DNA from: JADHUC01 sp964617665
GTDB taxonomy: Bacteria; Planctomycetota; Planctomycetia; Pirellulales; Pirellulaceae
Assembly: GCA_964617665.1 (NCBI GenBank)
Contig: CAZUAH010000019.1
Coordinates: forward strand, 1-57,773
DNA: 57,773 nt
Reading direction: 5' to 3'
Shown: in pieces, positions 50,758 to 57,773 of the stretch
Layout: the number at the start of each line of letters is the position of its first letter
How positions within the stretch are numbered: position 1 is the stretch's first letter
Notes under the pieces: model-generated
What the model saw: the letters and a program-made list of their open reading frames with translations, nothing else
What the model was told of the DNA's origin: nothing
Databases searched by the model: none
Position numbers and translations under genes: made by a program

Positions 50758-52842
50758 ATGACCCTCGCGAAACTCAGAAATATCGGAATTTCGGCTCACA
50801 TCGACTCTGGAAAGACCACTCTCAGCGAGCGGATGCTGTTCTACACCGGACGCATTCACAAGATGGAGGAGGTGCACGGTGACGGCGCTACCATGGACCA
50901 CATGGATTTGGAGCGAGAGCGCGGAATCACCATCACCAGTGCCGCAACGACCATCGAGTGGGACGACCATACGATCAACCTGATCGACACACCCGGTCAC
51001 GTGGATTTCACGGTTGAAGTAGAACGCAGCTTGCGCGTGTTGGACGGCGCCGTGCTGGTGCTGTGTGCAGTGGGTGGCGTTCAATCGCAGTCGATTACCG
51101 TCGACCGTCAGATGAATCGGTACCATGTCCCCCGATTGGCATTCATCAACAAGATGGATCGCACCGGCGCCGACCCATTTCGGGTCGCGCGCGAAATGCA
51201 CGAGAAGCTCGGCGACGACGCCATTATGATGCAGCTTCCGATCGGTGCTGGTGACAAGTTTCAGGGCATCATCGACTTGGTGACCATGAAGGCGCTGTAC
51301 TTCGACGGTACGGACGGCGAGACCGTCCGTGAAGAACCGATTCCCGCGGCCCTTGAGGATCGCGCTCGCGACGGGCGCGCGCAGATGCTCGAATCGCTGG
51401 CGATGTACAGCGACGAGTTGATGGAGCTGCTGTTGTCCGAGGAACCGGTTCCCGAGGAGTTGATTCACCGTGTCACTCGCGACGCGGTCCAGCAGCAGGA
51501 CGCGACTCCGGTCTTCGTGGGATCTGCATTTCGCAACAAAGGCGTACAGCCACTGTTGGATGCCGCTGTGCGGTACCTACCATCGCCCTCGGAACGTGAG
51601 ATGAAGGCCAGAGGCTGGGACCAACAAGAGGAGACCGTCGATCTGGAACCGGTCGCCGATAAGCCGTTTGTCGGCATGGCCTTTAAGATCGTCGACGACC
51701 CGTATGGGCAGTTGACCTTCGTGCGGCTGTACCAGGGGCGGATCGAGAAGGGCGGTACGTACTTCAACCAACGGACCGGTCGAAAAGAGCGGTTTGGACG
51801 GATCGTTCGCATGCACGCAGACAAGCGGCAAGAGATCGATCGCGCGATGGCGGGCGACATTGTTGCCATCATGGGCATCGACTGTGCCAGCGGCGATACG
51901 TTTGCCAGCGAGCCGAAGTACTGCACGCTGGAAAGCATGTTCGTGCCGGAACCGGTGATCAAGGTCGCTGTGACGCCTGAGAGTCGGGCGGACGCCGACC
52001 GGTTGGCCAAAGCGTTGGCGCGTTTCCGCAAGGAGGATCCGACGTTCCGCGTCACCAAAGATCAAGAAACGAGCGACATCCTGATCGCGGGCATGGGTGA
52101 ACTGCACTTGGAAGTCTACGTGGAACGGATGCGACGTGAATACAATGTGAACGTATTGATTGGGCCTCCGAACGTCAGTTATCGTGAGGCCTCAACTCGA
52201 GCCGCCAAGTACAACTTCAAATACAAGAAGCAGACCGGCGGTGCAGGACAGTACGCGCACATTGTCGGCCGCCTCGAGCCGTTGCCCGAGGACTCGGACG
52301 AATCGTTCGTGTTCGAGGAGCACGTCTACGGCGGGCGGATTGACAAGCAGTACATTCCGTCGGTCGAGAAGGGTTTTCGTGACGGCGTTCAGAAAGGCCC
52401 CGTGGCCGGCTTCCCGGTCGTCGGACTGAAGGCCGTCTTGGAGGACGGGTCATACCACGAAGTGGACAGTAGTGACCGAGCGTTCCAGTCGTGCGCCGCT
52501 GCCTGTTTCCGCGAGACCTTCCCCAAAACCAAACCCGTTCTACTGGAACCGATCGTGAGAGTCGAAATCGAAGCTCCAGATCACTTCCAGGGGGCCGTGA
52601 CGGGCGACATCAGTGGCCGACGTGGCATCATCGCTTCCACGGACGTGCGCGAGGGTATCTGGCGACTGACCGTCGAAGTACCGTTGGCCGAAACGTTCGG
52701 CTACGCAACCGATTTGCGCAGCATGACGCAAGGCCAAGGCACATTCACGATGGAACTGCTCGGCTACCGTCGAGTCCCGGCCAGCATCCAGCAAGAGATC
52801 GTGGCCAAAAAGAAAGAAGAGTCGTTAGCAGGCGCGAAGTAG
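50758..52842 (+). CDS. fusA: Translation elongation factor G, spdEFG1-like
   Basis: The translocation GTPase of the ribosome, 694 residues. GTP motifs: G1 AHIDSGKTT (13-21), G2 RGIT, G3 DTPGH, G4 NKMD, and G5 GSAF. Domains II-V follow in the usual order. The Ser in the G1 loop (AHIDSGKTT, where classical EF-G has AHIDAGKTT) is characteristic of the spdEFG1/mtEFG1 subfamily found in spirochaetes, planctomycetes, deltaproteobacteria and mitochondria. In such genomes translocation and ribosome recycling may be split between spdEFG1 and spdEFG2. There is no ribosomal operon around it. The ribosome-binding site is weak. Confidence 0.95.
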   Translation: MTLAKLRNIGISAHIDSGKTTLSERMLFYTGRIHKMEEVHGDGATMDHMDLERERGITITSAATTIEWDDHTINLIDTPGHVDFTVEVERSLRVLDGAVLVLCAVGGVQSQSITVDRQMNRYHVPRLAFINKMDRTGADPFRVAREMHEKLGDDAIMMQLPIGAGDKFQGIIDLVTMKALYFDGTDGETVREEPIPAALEDRARDGRAQMLESLAMYSDELMELLLSEEPVPEELIHRVTRDAVQQQDATPVFVGSAFRNKGVQPLLDAAVRYLPSPSEREMKARGWDQQEETVDLEPVADKPFVGMAFKIVDDPYGQLTFVRLYQGRIEKGGTYFNQRTGRKERFGRIVRMHADKRQEIDRAMAGDIVAIMGIDCASGDTFASEPKYCTLESMFVPEPVIKVAVTPESRADADRLAKALARFRKEDPTFRVTKDQETSDILIAGMGELHLEVYVERMRREYNVNVLIGPPNVSYREASTRAAKYNFKYKKQTGGAGQYAHIVGRLEPLPEDSDESFVFEEHVYGGRIDKQYIPSVEKGFRDGVQKGPVAGFPVVGLKAVLEDGSYHEVDSSDRAFQSCAAACFRETFPKTKPVLLEPIVRVEIEAPDHFQGAVTGDISGRRGIIASTDVREGIWRLTVEVPLAETFGYATDLRSMTQGQGTFTMELLGYRRVPASIQQEIVAKKKEESLAGAK

Positions 52843-52864
52843 CGTCCGACGACGCCTCTCTAGA

Positions 52865-52892
52865 ACCCCGGTTTCTTACGAGAAACCGGGGT
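52865..52892. terminator. Perfect hairpin after EF-G, member of a repeat family
   Basis: ACCCCGGTTTCT (52865-52876) and AGAAACCGGGGT (52881-52892) form a perfect 12-base-pair stem with a TACG tetraloop, 22 bases after the EF-G stop. A near copy occurs at 56334-56360. It probably terminates transcription in both directions even though no long T-run follows. Confidence 0.75.
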
Positions 52893-53138
52893 CCTGATTG
52901 TGAGGCCAGCTTCTCAGTTCAGTTTCGCATCCCAAGTCCGCCAACGATGGCCTTCCTATCGAGGTCTTTGTGCATCGAAGTCTACCAGCCGGACTACGCA
53001 TCAAGCGCACACTTGTATCAACTCGCCGCTTGAGATTAAGGTATCGGCGACCGCATTGTTGCAGCTAGCACGCTGGTGCCGCCAGCATCAAGTTGCTAGC
53101 GATCTCTCGGCGAACTTACTCGAGCAAGGAGGCTCAGA

Positions 53139-53313
53139 ATGCACGTCCCCACGGACAACACGGTCCCCCCCGCGCCCAACGACCAGCCTGCCGTTGGAGC
53201 AACTCTGGACACAGCTTCCCCAGGACACGCAACTGCAGCTGGTCCGTCAACTGACGAAGATACTGTCTCAGCGGCTGACTCCTGCCAACAGCAAGGAGCA
53301 AGCCGATGATTAG
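53139..53313 (+). pseudogene. Small recombinase-associated gene, split between two frames at a C7 run
   Basis: The ATG at 53139 has an excellent ribosome-binding site, AAGGAGG (53126-53132). Its frame gives a 56-residue low-complexity peptide ending at 53309. The protein-like sequence LPLEQLWTQLPQDTQLQLVR lies in the +1 frame and ends at 53313. The two frames meet at a run of seven Cs (53165-53171): with six Cs a single 57-residue protein of MHVPTDN...LEQLW...LSQRL type would be read. In both versions the stop overlaps the recombinase ATG (53306), so it is coupled to it. A sequencing error, a mutation or a programmed shift could all explain this. Small proteins of this kind precede serine recombinases in mobile elements. 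Confidence 0.65.
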
Positions 53314-55558
53314 CACCACGCAACCCACTTCGCCAACTGCTCCATTATCCACGGCCGAAGCCGCTAGGACTCGATGCGATCGGCTGCCGCCATCACTCCG
53401 TAGTGAGAAGGTCACGGACGAACATCTTCAGCGAACCGCCATCGTCTACGTGCGACAGTCAACCCAACAGCAAGTGCTTGAACATCGCGAGTCCACGGCA
53501 CGGCAATACGCGCTAGCTGACCGTGCGGTGGTATTGGGCTGGCCGACTGCGGCGGTGGAAGTGATCGATGAGGATCAAGGCCACAGCGGCAGTTCGGCCG
53601 AAGGACGCAGCGGCTTTCAGCGTTTGCTTGGTGAAGTCAGTTCTGACCGGGTCGGCATCATCCTCGGTTTGGAAATGAGCCGACTGGCTCGGTCGTGCAA
53701 AGACTGGCACGCGTTGTTGGAATTGTGCGCGATCTACCGCACGTTATTGGCGGACGCCGATGGCCTCTACGATCCAAGCGATTACAACGACCGGCTGCTA
53801 CTTGGCCTGAAAGGCACGATGAGTGAAGCCGAGTTGCACATCCTCAAGAATCGCCTGCAGCAGGGAATGTGGAACAAAGCCGAACGTGGCGAAGTGCTTA
53901 ACCATCCACCCATCGGCTACGTGCGAAGTGCCAGTGCGCAAAATGGTGCAGGGGACTACGTGATCGATCCCGACGAGCAAGTGCAAGCTGTGGTACGGCT
54001 GGTGTTCGAGCAGTTCAGCAAACGCGGCAGCATCAGTGGCCTGCTGCGGTGGCTTGTACAAAACGACGTGAAGCTTCCGGTACGCCCTCACTTCGGTGCG
54101 AATCGTGGCCAGTTGGAGTGGCGTCGACCGAACCGAGTCACGCTGTTGAACATGCTGCATCATCCGATCTATGCGGGTGCGTATCGTTGGGGGCATCGCG
54201 AAACAGATCCACGCAAGAAGGTTCCCGGACGACCAGGTACGGGCCGCACGTTCAACGCACACGATGCTTGCCGTGTGCTGATCCGCGACCGCTTCGCGGC
54301 CTACATCACCTGGGATCAGTTCGAGCAAAACCAAGAAAAGCTGTGGGAAAACAGCACTCTTGGCAAAATGCTCGCCGCCCCGCGTCATGGACCAAGCGTG
54401 TTATCCGGCTTGCTTGTCTGCGGGCGATGTGGTCACAGGATGCTGGTGAGCTATGGCAACACGGGCGGTGCATCGAAGGCCAAGACCTTGCGTTACAGTT
54501 GCCAGCGTGACGCGATCGACTATGGCGAAGCGAAGTGCCAGAGCCTCTCGGGCGCCGTGCTTGAATCGTTCGTCATCGAGCGGCTGTTGCAAGCCGTCTC
54601 GCCAGCTTCCTTGGCGTTAAGTCTGGCCGCGAGTGAAGACGTCAAGCGTGAGAGAAAACAACTTGACGATCACTGGCAACAGCGTTTGACGCGTTCTCGC
54701 TATGAAGTCGAACAAGCACGTCGTGGGTACGCGGCGGTGGATCCCGACCATCGCCTGGTGGCTCGCGAACTGGAGCGTCGTTGGGACGAAGCACTTCGCG
54801 CCGACGAGCAGATCCAGGCGGAGTACGATCGCTTCACGCGGAATTGCCCGAAGGAACTCCTGCCGCGCGAGCGTGAACAGATCGAAGCGTTAGCTCAAGA
54901 TCTTCCAGCGTTGTGGGAGGCTGACTCGACGACGCCTGAAGATCGCCAGACGATAGCGCGGCTGTTGCTGGAACAAGTCACCGTAACCGTCGAGGGCAAC
55001 ACGGACCGCGTGGAAATCGAACTGGGGTGGTCGGGTGGCTTCACCAGCCGCCACGTCTTGCTTCGTCCCGTGCAGACATACAAACAGTTGTCCAACTACA
55101 AAGAGCTGGTAGCCCGCATCGAGTCCTTGCGTGCCGAGAGAAAGACACTCACTGAAATTTCAGAGGTGCTGAACGCGGAAGGCTTCCACCCGCCCAAGCG
55201 AGCGTCTCAATTCAACAAGGGGATCTTGAGTCGCTTTCTGCGTGAGCGGAAAGCACGGGCAGGCACGCGAACTCGTTGTGAGCGGGATGAGCAACATCTG
55301 AAAATGGACGAGTGGTGGCTGGCGGACCTGGCGAGTGAACTATCGATGCCCATAGCGACGATGCATCGTTGGCAGCGAGTTGGCTGGGTCAACTCTCGCA
55401 AAGTCAAAGCGATGCGTGGCCGTTGGGCGATCTACGCAGACACGGCCGAACTCAAGCGTCTTCGCAGCCTCCGCGACTCGCCGCGCGGCTGGCCGCAACC
55501 CTACCCAACAGAGCTCATCACGCCAAAAACAAAACCGGAGGAAACAGAAACAGCATGA
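53306..55558 (+). CDS. Large serine recombinase
   Basis: A 750-residue site-specific recombinase that moves or inverts DNA through a serine-linked intermediate. The resolvase domain (about 44-195) has the catalytic Ser52 in YVRQSTQQQ, with EMSRLARS and QGHSGSS. A recombinase domain (about 205-330) and a zinc ribbon (CGRCGHRM ... about 370-405) follow, then a coiled coil (about 445-520) and a C-terminal extension with a helix-turn-helix-like segment (about 655-710, SMPIATMHRWQRVGW), which may bind DNA. Length and domain order match large serine recombinases of integrative elements. It is coupled to the small upstream frame. I could not find attachment sites or terminal repeats. Confidence 0.92.
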   Translation: MISTTQPTSPTAPLSTAEAARTRCDRLPPSLRSEKVTDEHLQRTAIVYVRQSTQQQVLEHRESTARQYALADRAVVLGWPTAAVEVIDEDQGHSGSSAEGRSGFQRLLGEVSSDRVGIILGLEMSRLARSCKDWHALLELCAIYRTLLADADGLYDPSDYNDRLLLGLKGTMSEAELHILKNRLQQGMWNKAERGEVLNHPPIGYVRSASAQNGAGDYVIDPDEQVQAVVRLVFEQFSKRGSISGLLRWLVQNDVKLPVRPHFGANRGQLEWRRPNRVTLLNMLHHPIYAGAYRWGHRETDPRKKVPGRPGTGRTFNAHDACRVLIRDRFAAYITWDQFEQNQEKLWENSTLGKMLAAPRHGPSVLSGLLVCGRCGHRMLVSYGNTGGASKAKTLRYSCQRDAIDYGEAKCQSLSGAVLESFVIERLLQAVSPASLALSLAASEDVKRERKQLDDHWQQRLTRSRYEVEQARRGYAAVDPDHRLVARELERRWDEALRADEQIQAEYDRFTRNCPKELLPREREQIEALAQDLPALWEADSTTPEDRQTIARLLLEQVTVTVEGNTDRVEIELGWSGGFTSRHVLLRPVQTYKQLSNYKELVARIESLRAERKTLTEISEVLNAEGFHPPKRASQFNKGILSRFLRERKARAGTRTRCERDEQHLKMDEWWLADLASELSMPIATMHRWQRVGWVNSRKVKAMRGRWAIYADTAELKRLRSLRDSPRGWPQPYPTELITPKTKPEETETA

Positions 55559-55573
55559 TAGATCCACTACCTG

Positions 55574-56221
55574 CTAGCTCGATAAAAGTGTTATCTTTGG
55601 AGGCATTATGATTGGCAAACTGATGCGTGCCAACGCAGCGGATGCAGTTCGCGCGGATGTGGAGTCTGGGACGTGTCTCAGGACTAACTTGAAGTATGCC
55701 CTTGCCGCCTTCACATCCCCTTCTTCTTCGCACCGTAGACCACTTGTCAGATGTTGCTCGGCACGTTTCTCTGGATCGTCATTGGCGCGAAACTCTTCGG
55801 CTTTGAGTATCAGTTTGCGACGAACATCTTCTCGGATCCGTAGCTTTCGACCGAGTAGCTTTCGTATCGCCTCTACTCTTTGGTGGACTCGACTCTGCCG
55901 CTCCAACTCCTTTGTCAGCTTTTGCTGTTGCAGGATCGAATGCCAGAAGGCCAGAAACTGCATTGCGTTTGGGACGTTCGCATTTGCGCTGTTCGAGCTA
56001 CTGCCGGAATAGGTTTCCTCCTCGTAGCTCCACACCGCGCTGCATTTTGGACACGTGTTTCCGACTTGTGACCAAATCGGTACGAGGGACTGACAGTGGC
56101 TACAACGCTTCGATATCACTTGTTGGGCGCTCGCTTCACCGCGAAGCCCACAGACGTGCGGAAGCGTCAACGACAGGAGCACAAAAGCGCACATCGTTGG
56201 AAAATGCATCTGTCTGATCAT
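55574..56221 (-). CDS. Secreted zinc-ribbon protein (215 aa)
   Basis: An exported protein with a signal peptide (about 1-32, ending EASAQ), then a zinc ribbon CSHC...CPKC (about 40-60), a Ser/Asn-rich spacer, and a helical, basic C-terminal domain (about 90-215) that ends in a possible TPR-like unit (SGLRCEEEGDVKAARAYFKLVL). It converges on the recombinase gene, with 15 bases between stops. The ribosome-binding site AAGGAG lies eight bases before 56221. A repeat element (56277-56314) lies about 60 bases upstream, and a similar element precedes the metalloprotease gene, hinting at shared control. Function unknown. Confidence 0.8.
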   Translation of the reverse strand: MIRQMHFPTMCAFVLLSLTLPHVCGLRGEASAQQVISKRCSHCQSLVPIWSQVGNTCPKCSAVWSYEEETYSGSSSNSANANVPNAMQFLAFWHSILQQQKLTKELERQSRVHQRVEAIRKLLGRKLRIREDVRRKLILKAEEFRANDDPEKRAEQHLTSGLRCEEEGDVKAARAYFKLVLRHVPDSTSARTASAALARISLPIIMPPKITLLSS

Positions 56222-56276
56222 ATCTCTCGCTCCTTGTTGAATGAGTTTCTGGCCCGATAGGTTTTTTCTCTATCAG

Positions 56277-56314
56277 GAACAACGGGACGATTACCCGCGA
56301 CTTTTCAAAAAGTC
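56277..56314. repeat. Upstream element copy A (CGATTACCCGCGACTTTT)
   Basis: Contains CGATTACCCGCGACTTTT and a perfect 7-base hairpin GACTTTT-CA-AAAAGTC (56299-56314). It lies about 56 bases upstream of the secreted zinc-ribbon gene and matches the element upstream of the metalloprotease (57616-57644), with few differences over about 29 bases. Confidence 0.6.
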
Positions 56315-56333
56315 TCGGCAGGCGCGTAAAGAG

Positions 56334-56360
56334 ACCCCGATTTCTCGTAGAAACCGGGGT
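56334..56360. repeat. Hairpin repeat, copy 2 of the EF-G terminator family
   Basis: ACCCCGATTTCT (56334-56345) and AGAAACCGGGGT (56349-56360) pair with one mismatch. It closely matches 52865-52892. It lies downstream of the metalloprotease stop (56436) and may end its transcript. Confidence 0.7.
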
Positions 56361-56435
56361 TCTGGGTGGGCGGCTGTTTCGGCAGCCGGATTTCGACTTG
56401 CTAACTCCGTGCCGAATCGTTGTATGGGTACATGC

Positions 56436-57548
56436 TCAACCGTTCTCGCCAGCCACGGCGTTCGCCAATCTTTCGTCGTCGTTCATCTCCGCGAGACACA
56501 TCCGATAATTGAATCCGCGTATGATCGGAGTCAGAAGGACGTTTTCGGTCGGGTGTCGATTGATGATGTACAAGAGGCTGATGCGGGCTCTCTGTGCTTC
56601 GGTAAGGCTGTCGATTCCGACATTCAGATCGGCGTTGCGCCCCAGTAGAATTGCCTCACCCTCCGGCTCACCGAACTTGAAGTCAACCGGAATGTCGCCC
56701 AACGACGGCTGCATGATGGAGCCTCCAGTGGCTACATGGAAGGCACCGAATACGTGGCCGAGCTCGTGGATGAGGATGGTGACAGAGCGGTTGTAGTCGA
56801 GGCGAAGATCGTCCGAGACAAGCACGTGCTGGCCGAAGCACATGGCTTCTCCAGCCCTCCGCGCTAAACTCCGGGGAAGACCGAGGAAGCCGATGACCAG
56901 ATCAGCATCACCCGCTTCGACCTTGAGCAGTTCTTCTGTCCGTTCGTCCGCATCCATCAGAAGCGAGTTGAGTTGCCATTCATCATGGTCAATCACGGAG
57001 AGACGAATACCAAATTCCGATTCATACCTTTTCGAGGCAGCGGACACGATCTGCTGGGTCCGCTTTTTCCACGACGAGCAGATTCTCCGATAGCGGGAGT
57101 CCGCCATTACACGAACTTTGAACTCGCGGATTTCCCCCGTCCAACGCTTGGCCTTGATCGTATCACTCTTCGGGCCAACCCGAGTTTCTTCCGCACGAGC
57201 CGCGCCGTTGGCCATTTTCGCGTTCACTTCGTCCCGTGCTTGCTCCGGGCACGTGAACAGCCCGACATCTCCATCATGTCTGAGGAAGCAGTAGGAACGG
57301 CCAGGATTAACGGTATAGCCTTTGGTGCCGTGTGCGGTCGAGAATCGGATCTTCAGTGGCTTGGTCGTCTTGATGACATATGCCCGCGATGATTCGATCT
57401 CGTGCGGCTGGCTCCAGTTGTTCCCATATGCCACAGCAAGTTGATAACGGTGTGTACTCTCCATCCGATTCTCGACGCGAATTTCATCAGCGACACAGAT
57501 GTTGATGGCGAGCAATCCCAGAACGACGAAATAGACGGCTGATCGCAT
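56436..57548 (-). CDS. Secreted metzincin-like zinc metalloprotease
   Basis: A 370-residue exported protease. Signal peptide about 1-20 (MRSAVYFVVLGLLAINICVA). A long N-terminal region with a beta-rich segment (about 20-100) precedes the catalytic domain (about 140-300), which has the metzincin zinc site HELGHVFGAFH (261-271; Glu262 catalytic) and a downstream Met-turn SIMQP (277-281). A C-terminal extension follows (about 300-370). M10/M12-like, but I cannot place it in a named subfamily. The start at 57548 has AGGAG upstream; an in-frame ATG at 57584 lacks support. It is followed by the secreted zinc-ribbon gene in the same direction, so the two may form an operon. Confidence 0.85.
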   Translation of the reverse strand: MRSAVYFVVLGLLAINICVADEIRVENRMESTHRYQLAVAYGNNWSQPHEIESSRAYVIKTTKPLKIRFSTAHGTKGYTVNPGRSYCFLRHDGDVGLFTCPEQARDEVNAKMANGAARAEETRVGPKSDTIKAKRWTGEIREFKVRVMADSRYRRICSSWKKRTQQIVSAASKRYESEFGIRLSVIDHDEWQLNSLLMDADERTEELLKVEAGDADLVIGFLGLPRSLARRAGEAMCFGQHVLVSDDLRLDYNRSVTILIHELGHVFGAFHVATGGSIMQPSLGDIPVDFKFGEPEGEAILLGRNADLNVGIDSLTEAQRARISLLYIINRHPTENVLLTPIIRGFNYRMCLAEMNDDERLANAVAGENG

Positions 57549-57615
57549 GTTAAATCTCCTGGCTTGTGGGGTCTGGCTGATCATGTTTCACCTGTTTTCT
57601 TTCCCATCTACCAAG

Positions 57616-57644
57616 AACAACGAGGCGATTACCCGCGACTTTTC
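57616..57644. repeat. Upstream element copy B (CGATTACCCGCGACTTTT)
   Basis: AACAACGAGGCGATTACCCG is nearly identical to copy A and continues GCGACTTTTC. A looser third copy (CACCAGCGATTTTCTGAGG) lies at about 57729-57747. All three lie upstream of the leftward secreted-protein genes, or near the edge of the window. Confidence 0.6.
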
Positions 57645-57773
57645 TGAGAAATCAGACACCCTGCCTGCCAGGGTAGTGTCATGCTGGCCAGAAGGTCGTC
57701 GCAGAGACGCCTTCAAGATAGGGCCGTTCACCAGCGATTTTCTGAGGCTTGTTCATTTTACCTTTCGTCATCA

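Noticed and set aside
55608..56012. Rightward frame of 134 aa with GGAGG before its ATG
   Set aside because: It lies fully antisense to the secreted zinc-ribbon gene, which has a signal peptide, paired cysteines and its own ribosome-binding site; the rightward product is Ser/Arg-rich without domain features.
1..57773. CRISPR arrays, tRNA or rRNA genes
   Set aside because: No regularly spaced short direct repeats and no tRNA T-loop/CCA patterns or rRNA motifs were recognised by eye.

Overview
The window looks like a piece of a planctomycete chromosome, most likely Pirellulales-like; I cannot go further without a search. The evidence is a giant cadherin-type protein that opens with a LEPR-XLL motif, DUF1080 and DUF6807 secreted proteins, an EF-G of the AHIDSGKTT (spdEFG1-like) type, zinc-ribbon membrane proteins, and dispersed palindromic repeats whose chance translation contains GEAPAEP/SAGASPS. 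I saw no rRNA, tRNA or CRISPR array.

Layout. 1-15.3 kb: a truncated MscS remnant, then a 3807-residue surface protein (DUF4347, two DNRLRE domains, many cadherin repeats, C-terminal hydrophobic anchor) whose stop overlaps the GTG of a membrane PAS-GGDEF-HD-GYP protein. This pair is the most interesting candidate system here: a giant adhesin translationally coupled to a c-di-GMP enzyme. 15.6-24.8 kb: a small membrane protein split by an in-frame TGA, a GHKL ATPase, a parvulin, DUF6807, a Tat-exported TIM-barrel protein, a cytidylate-kinase-like protein, and a PH-like membrane protein next to uracil-DNA glycosylase. 24.9-32.5 kb: a small planctomycete protein, DUF1080, a zinc dehydrogenase with an EamA transporter, a GT-C-type membrane protein, and Lnt. 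32.7-41 kb: a membrane coiled-coil protein with a small overlapping partner, a zinc-ribbon membrane protein, an intact HtrA protease followed by a pseudoprotease with a PDZ domain nested in its protease fold, an M32 carboxypeptidase, BshB1, and a glycine-zipper lipoprotein. 41-52.8 kb: glutamine synthetase, the lutABC lactate-oxidation operon (lutB lacks a normal start codon), a receiver/RsbW-like protein with a pentapeptide-repeat protein, ilvH-ilvC followed by a radical SAM gene, and EF-G. 53-57.8 kb: a serine-recombinase module with a frameshifted leader gene, a secreted zinc-ribbon protein and a secreted metzincin-like protease.

How it fits together. Most of the right half is housekeeping metabolism (nitrogen assimilation, branched-chain amino acids, lactate, bacillithiol, translation). 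The left end and right end are accessory: a repeat-driven giant adhesin gene on the left, and a recombinase plus repeat-flanked secreted proteins on the right. Dispersed repeats sit in many of the intergenic gaps, and three such families have colonised an in-frame linker of the giant gene.
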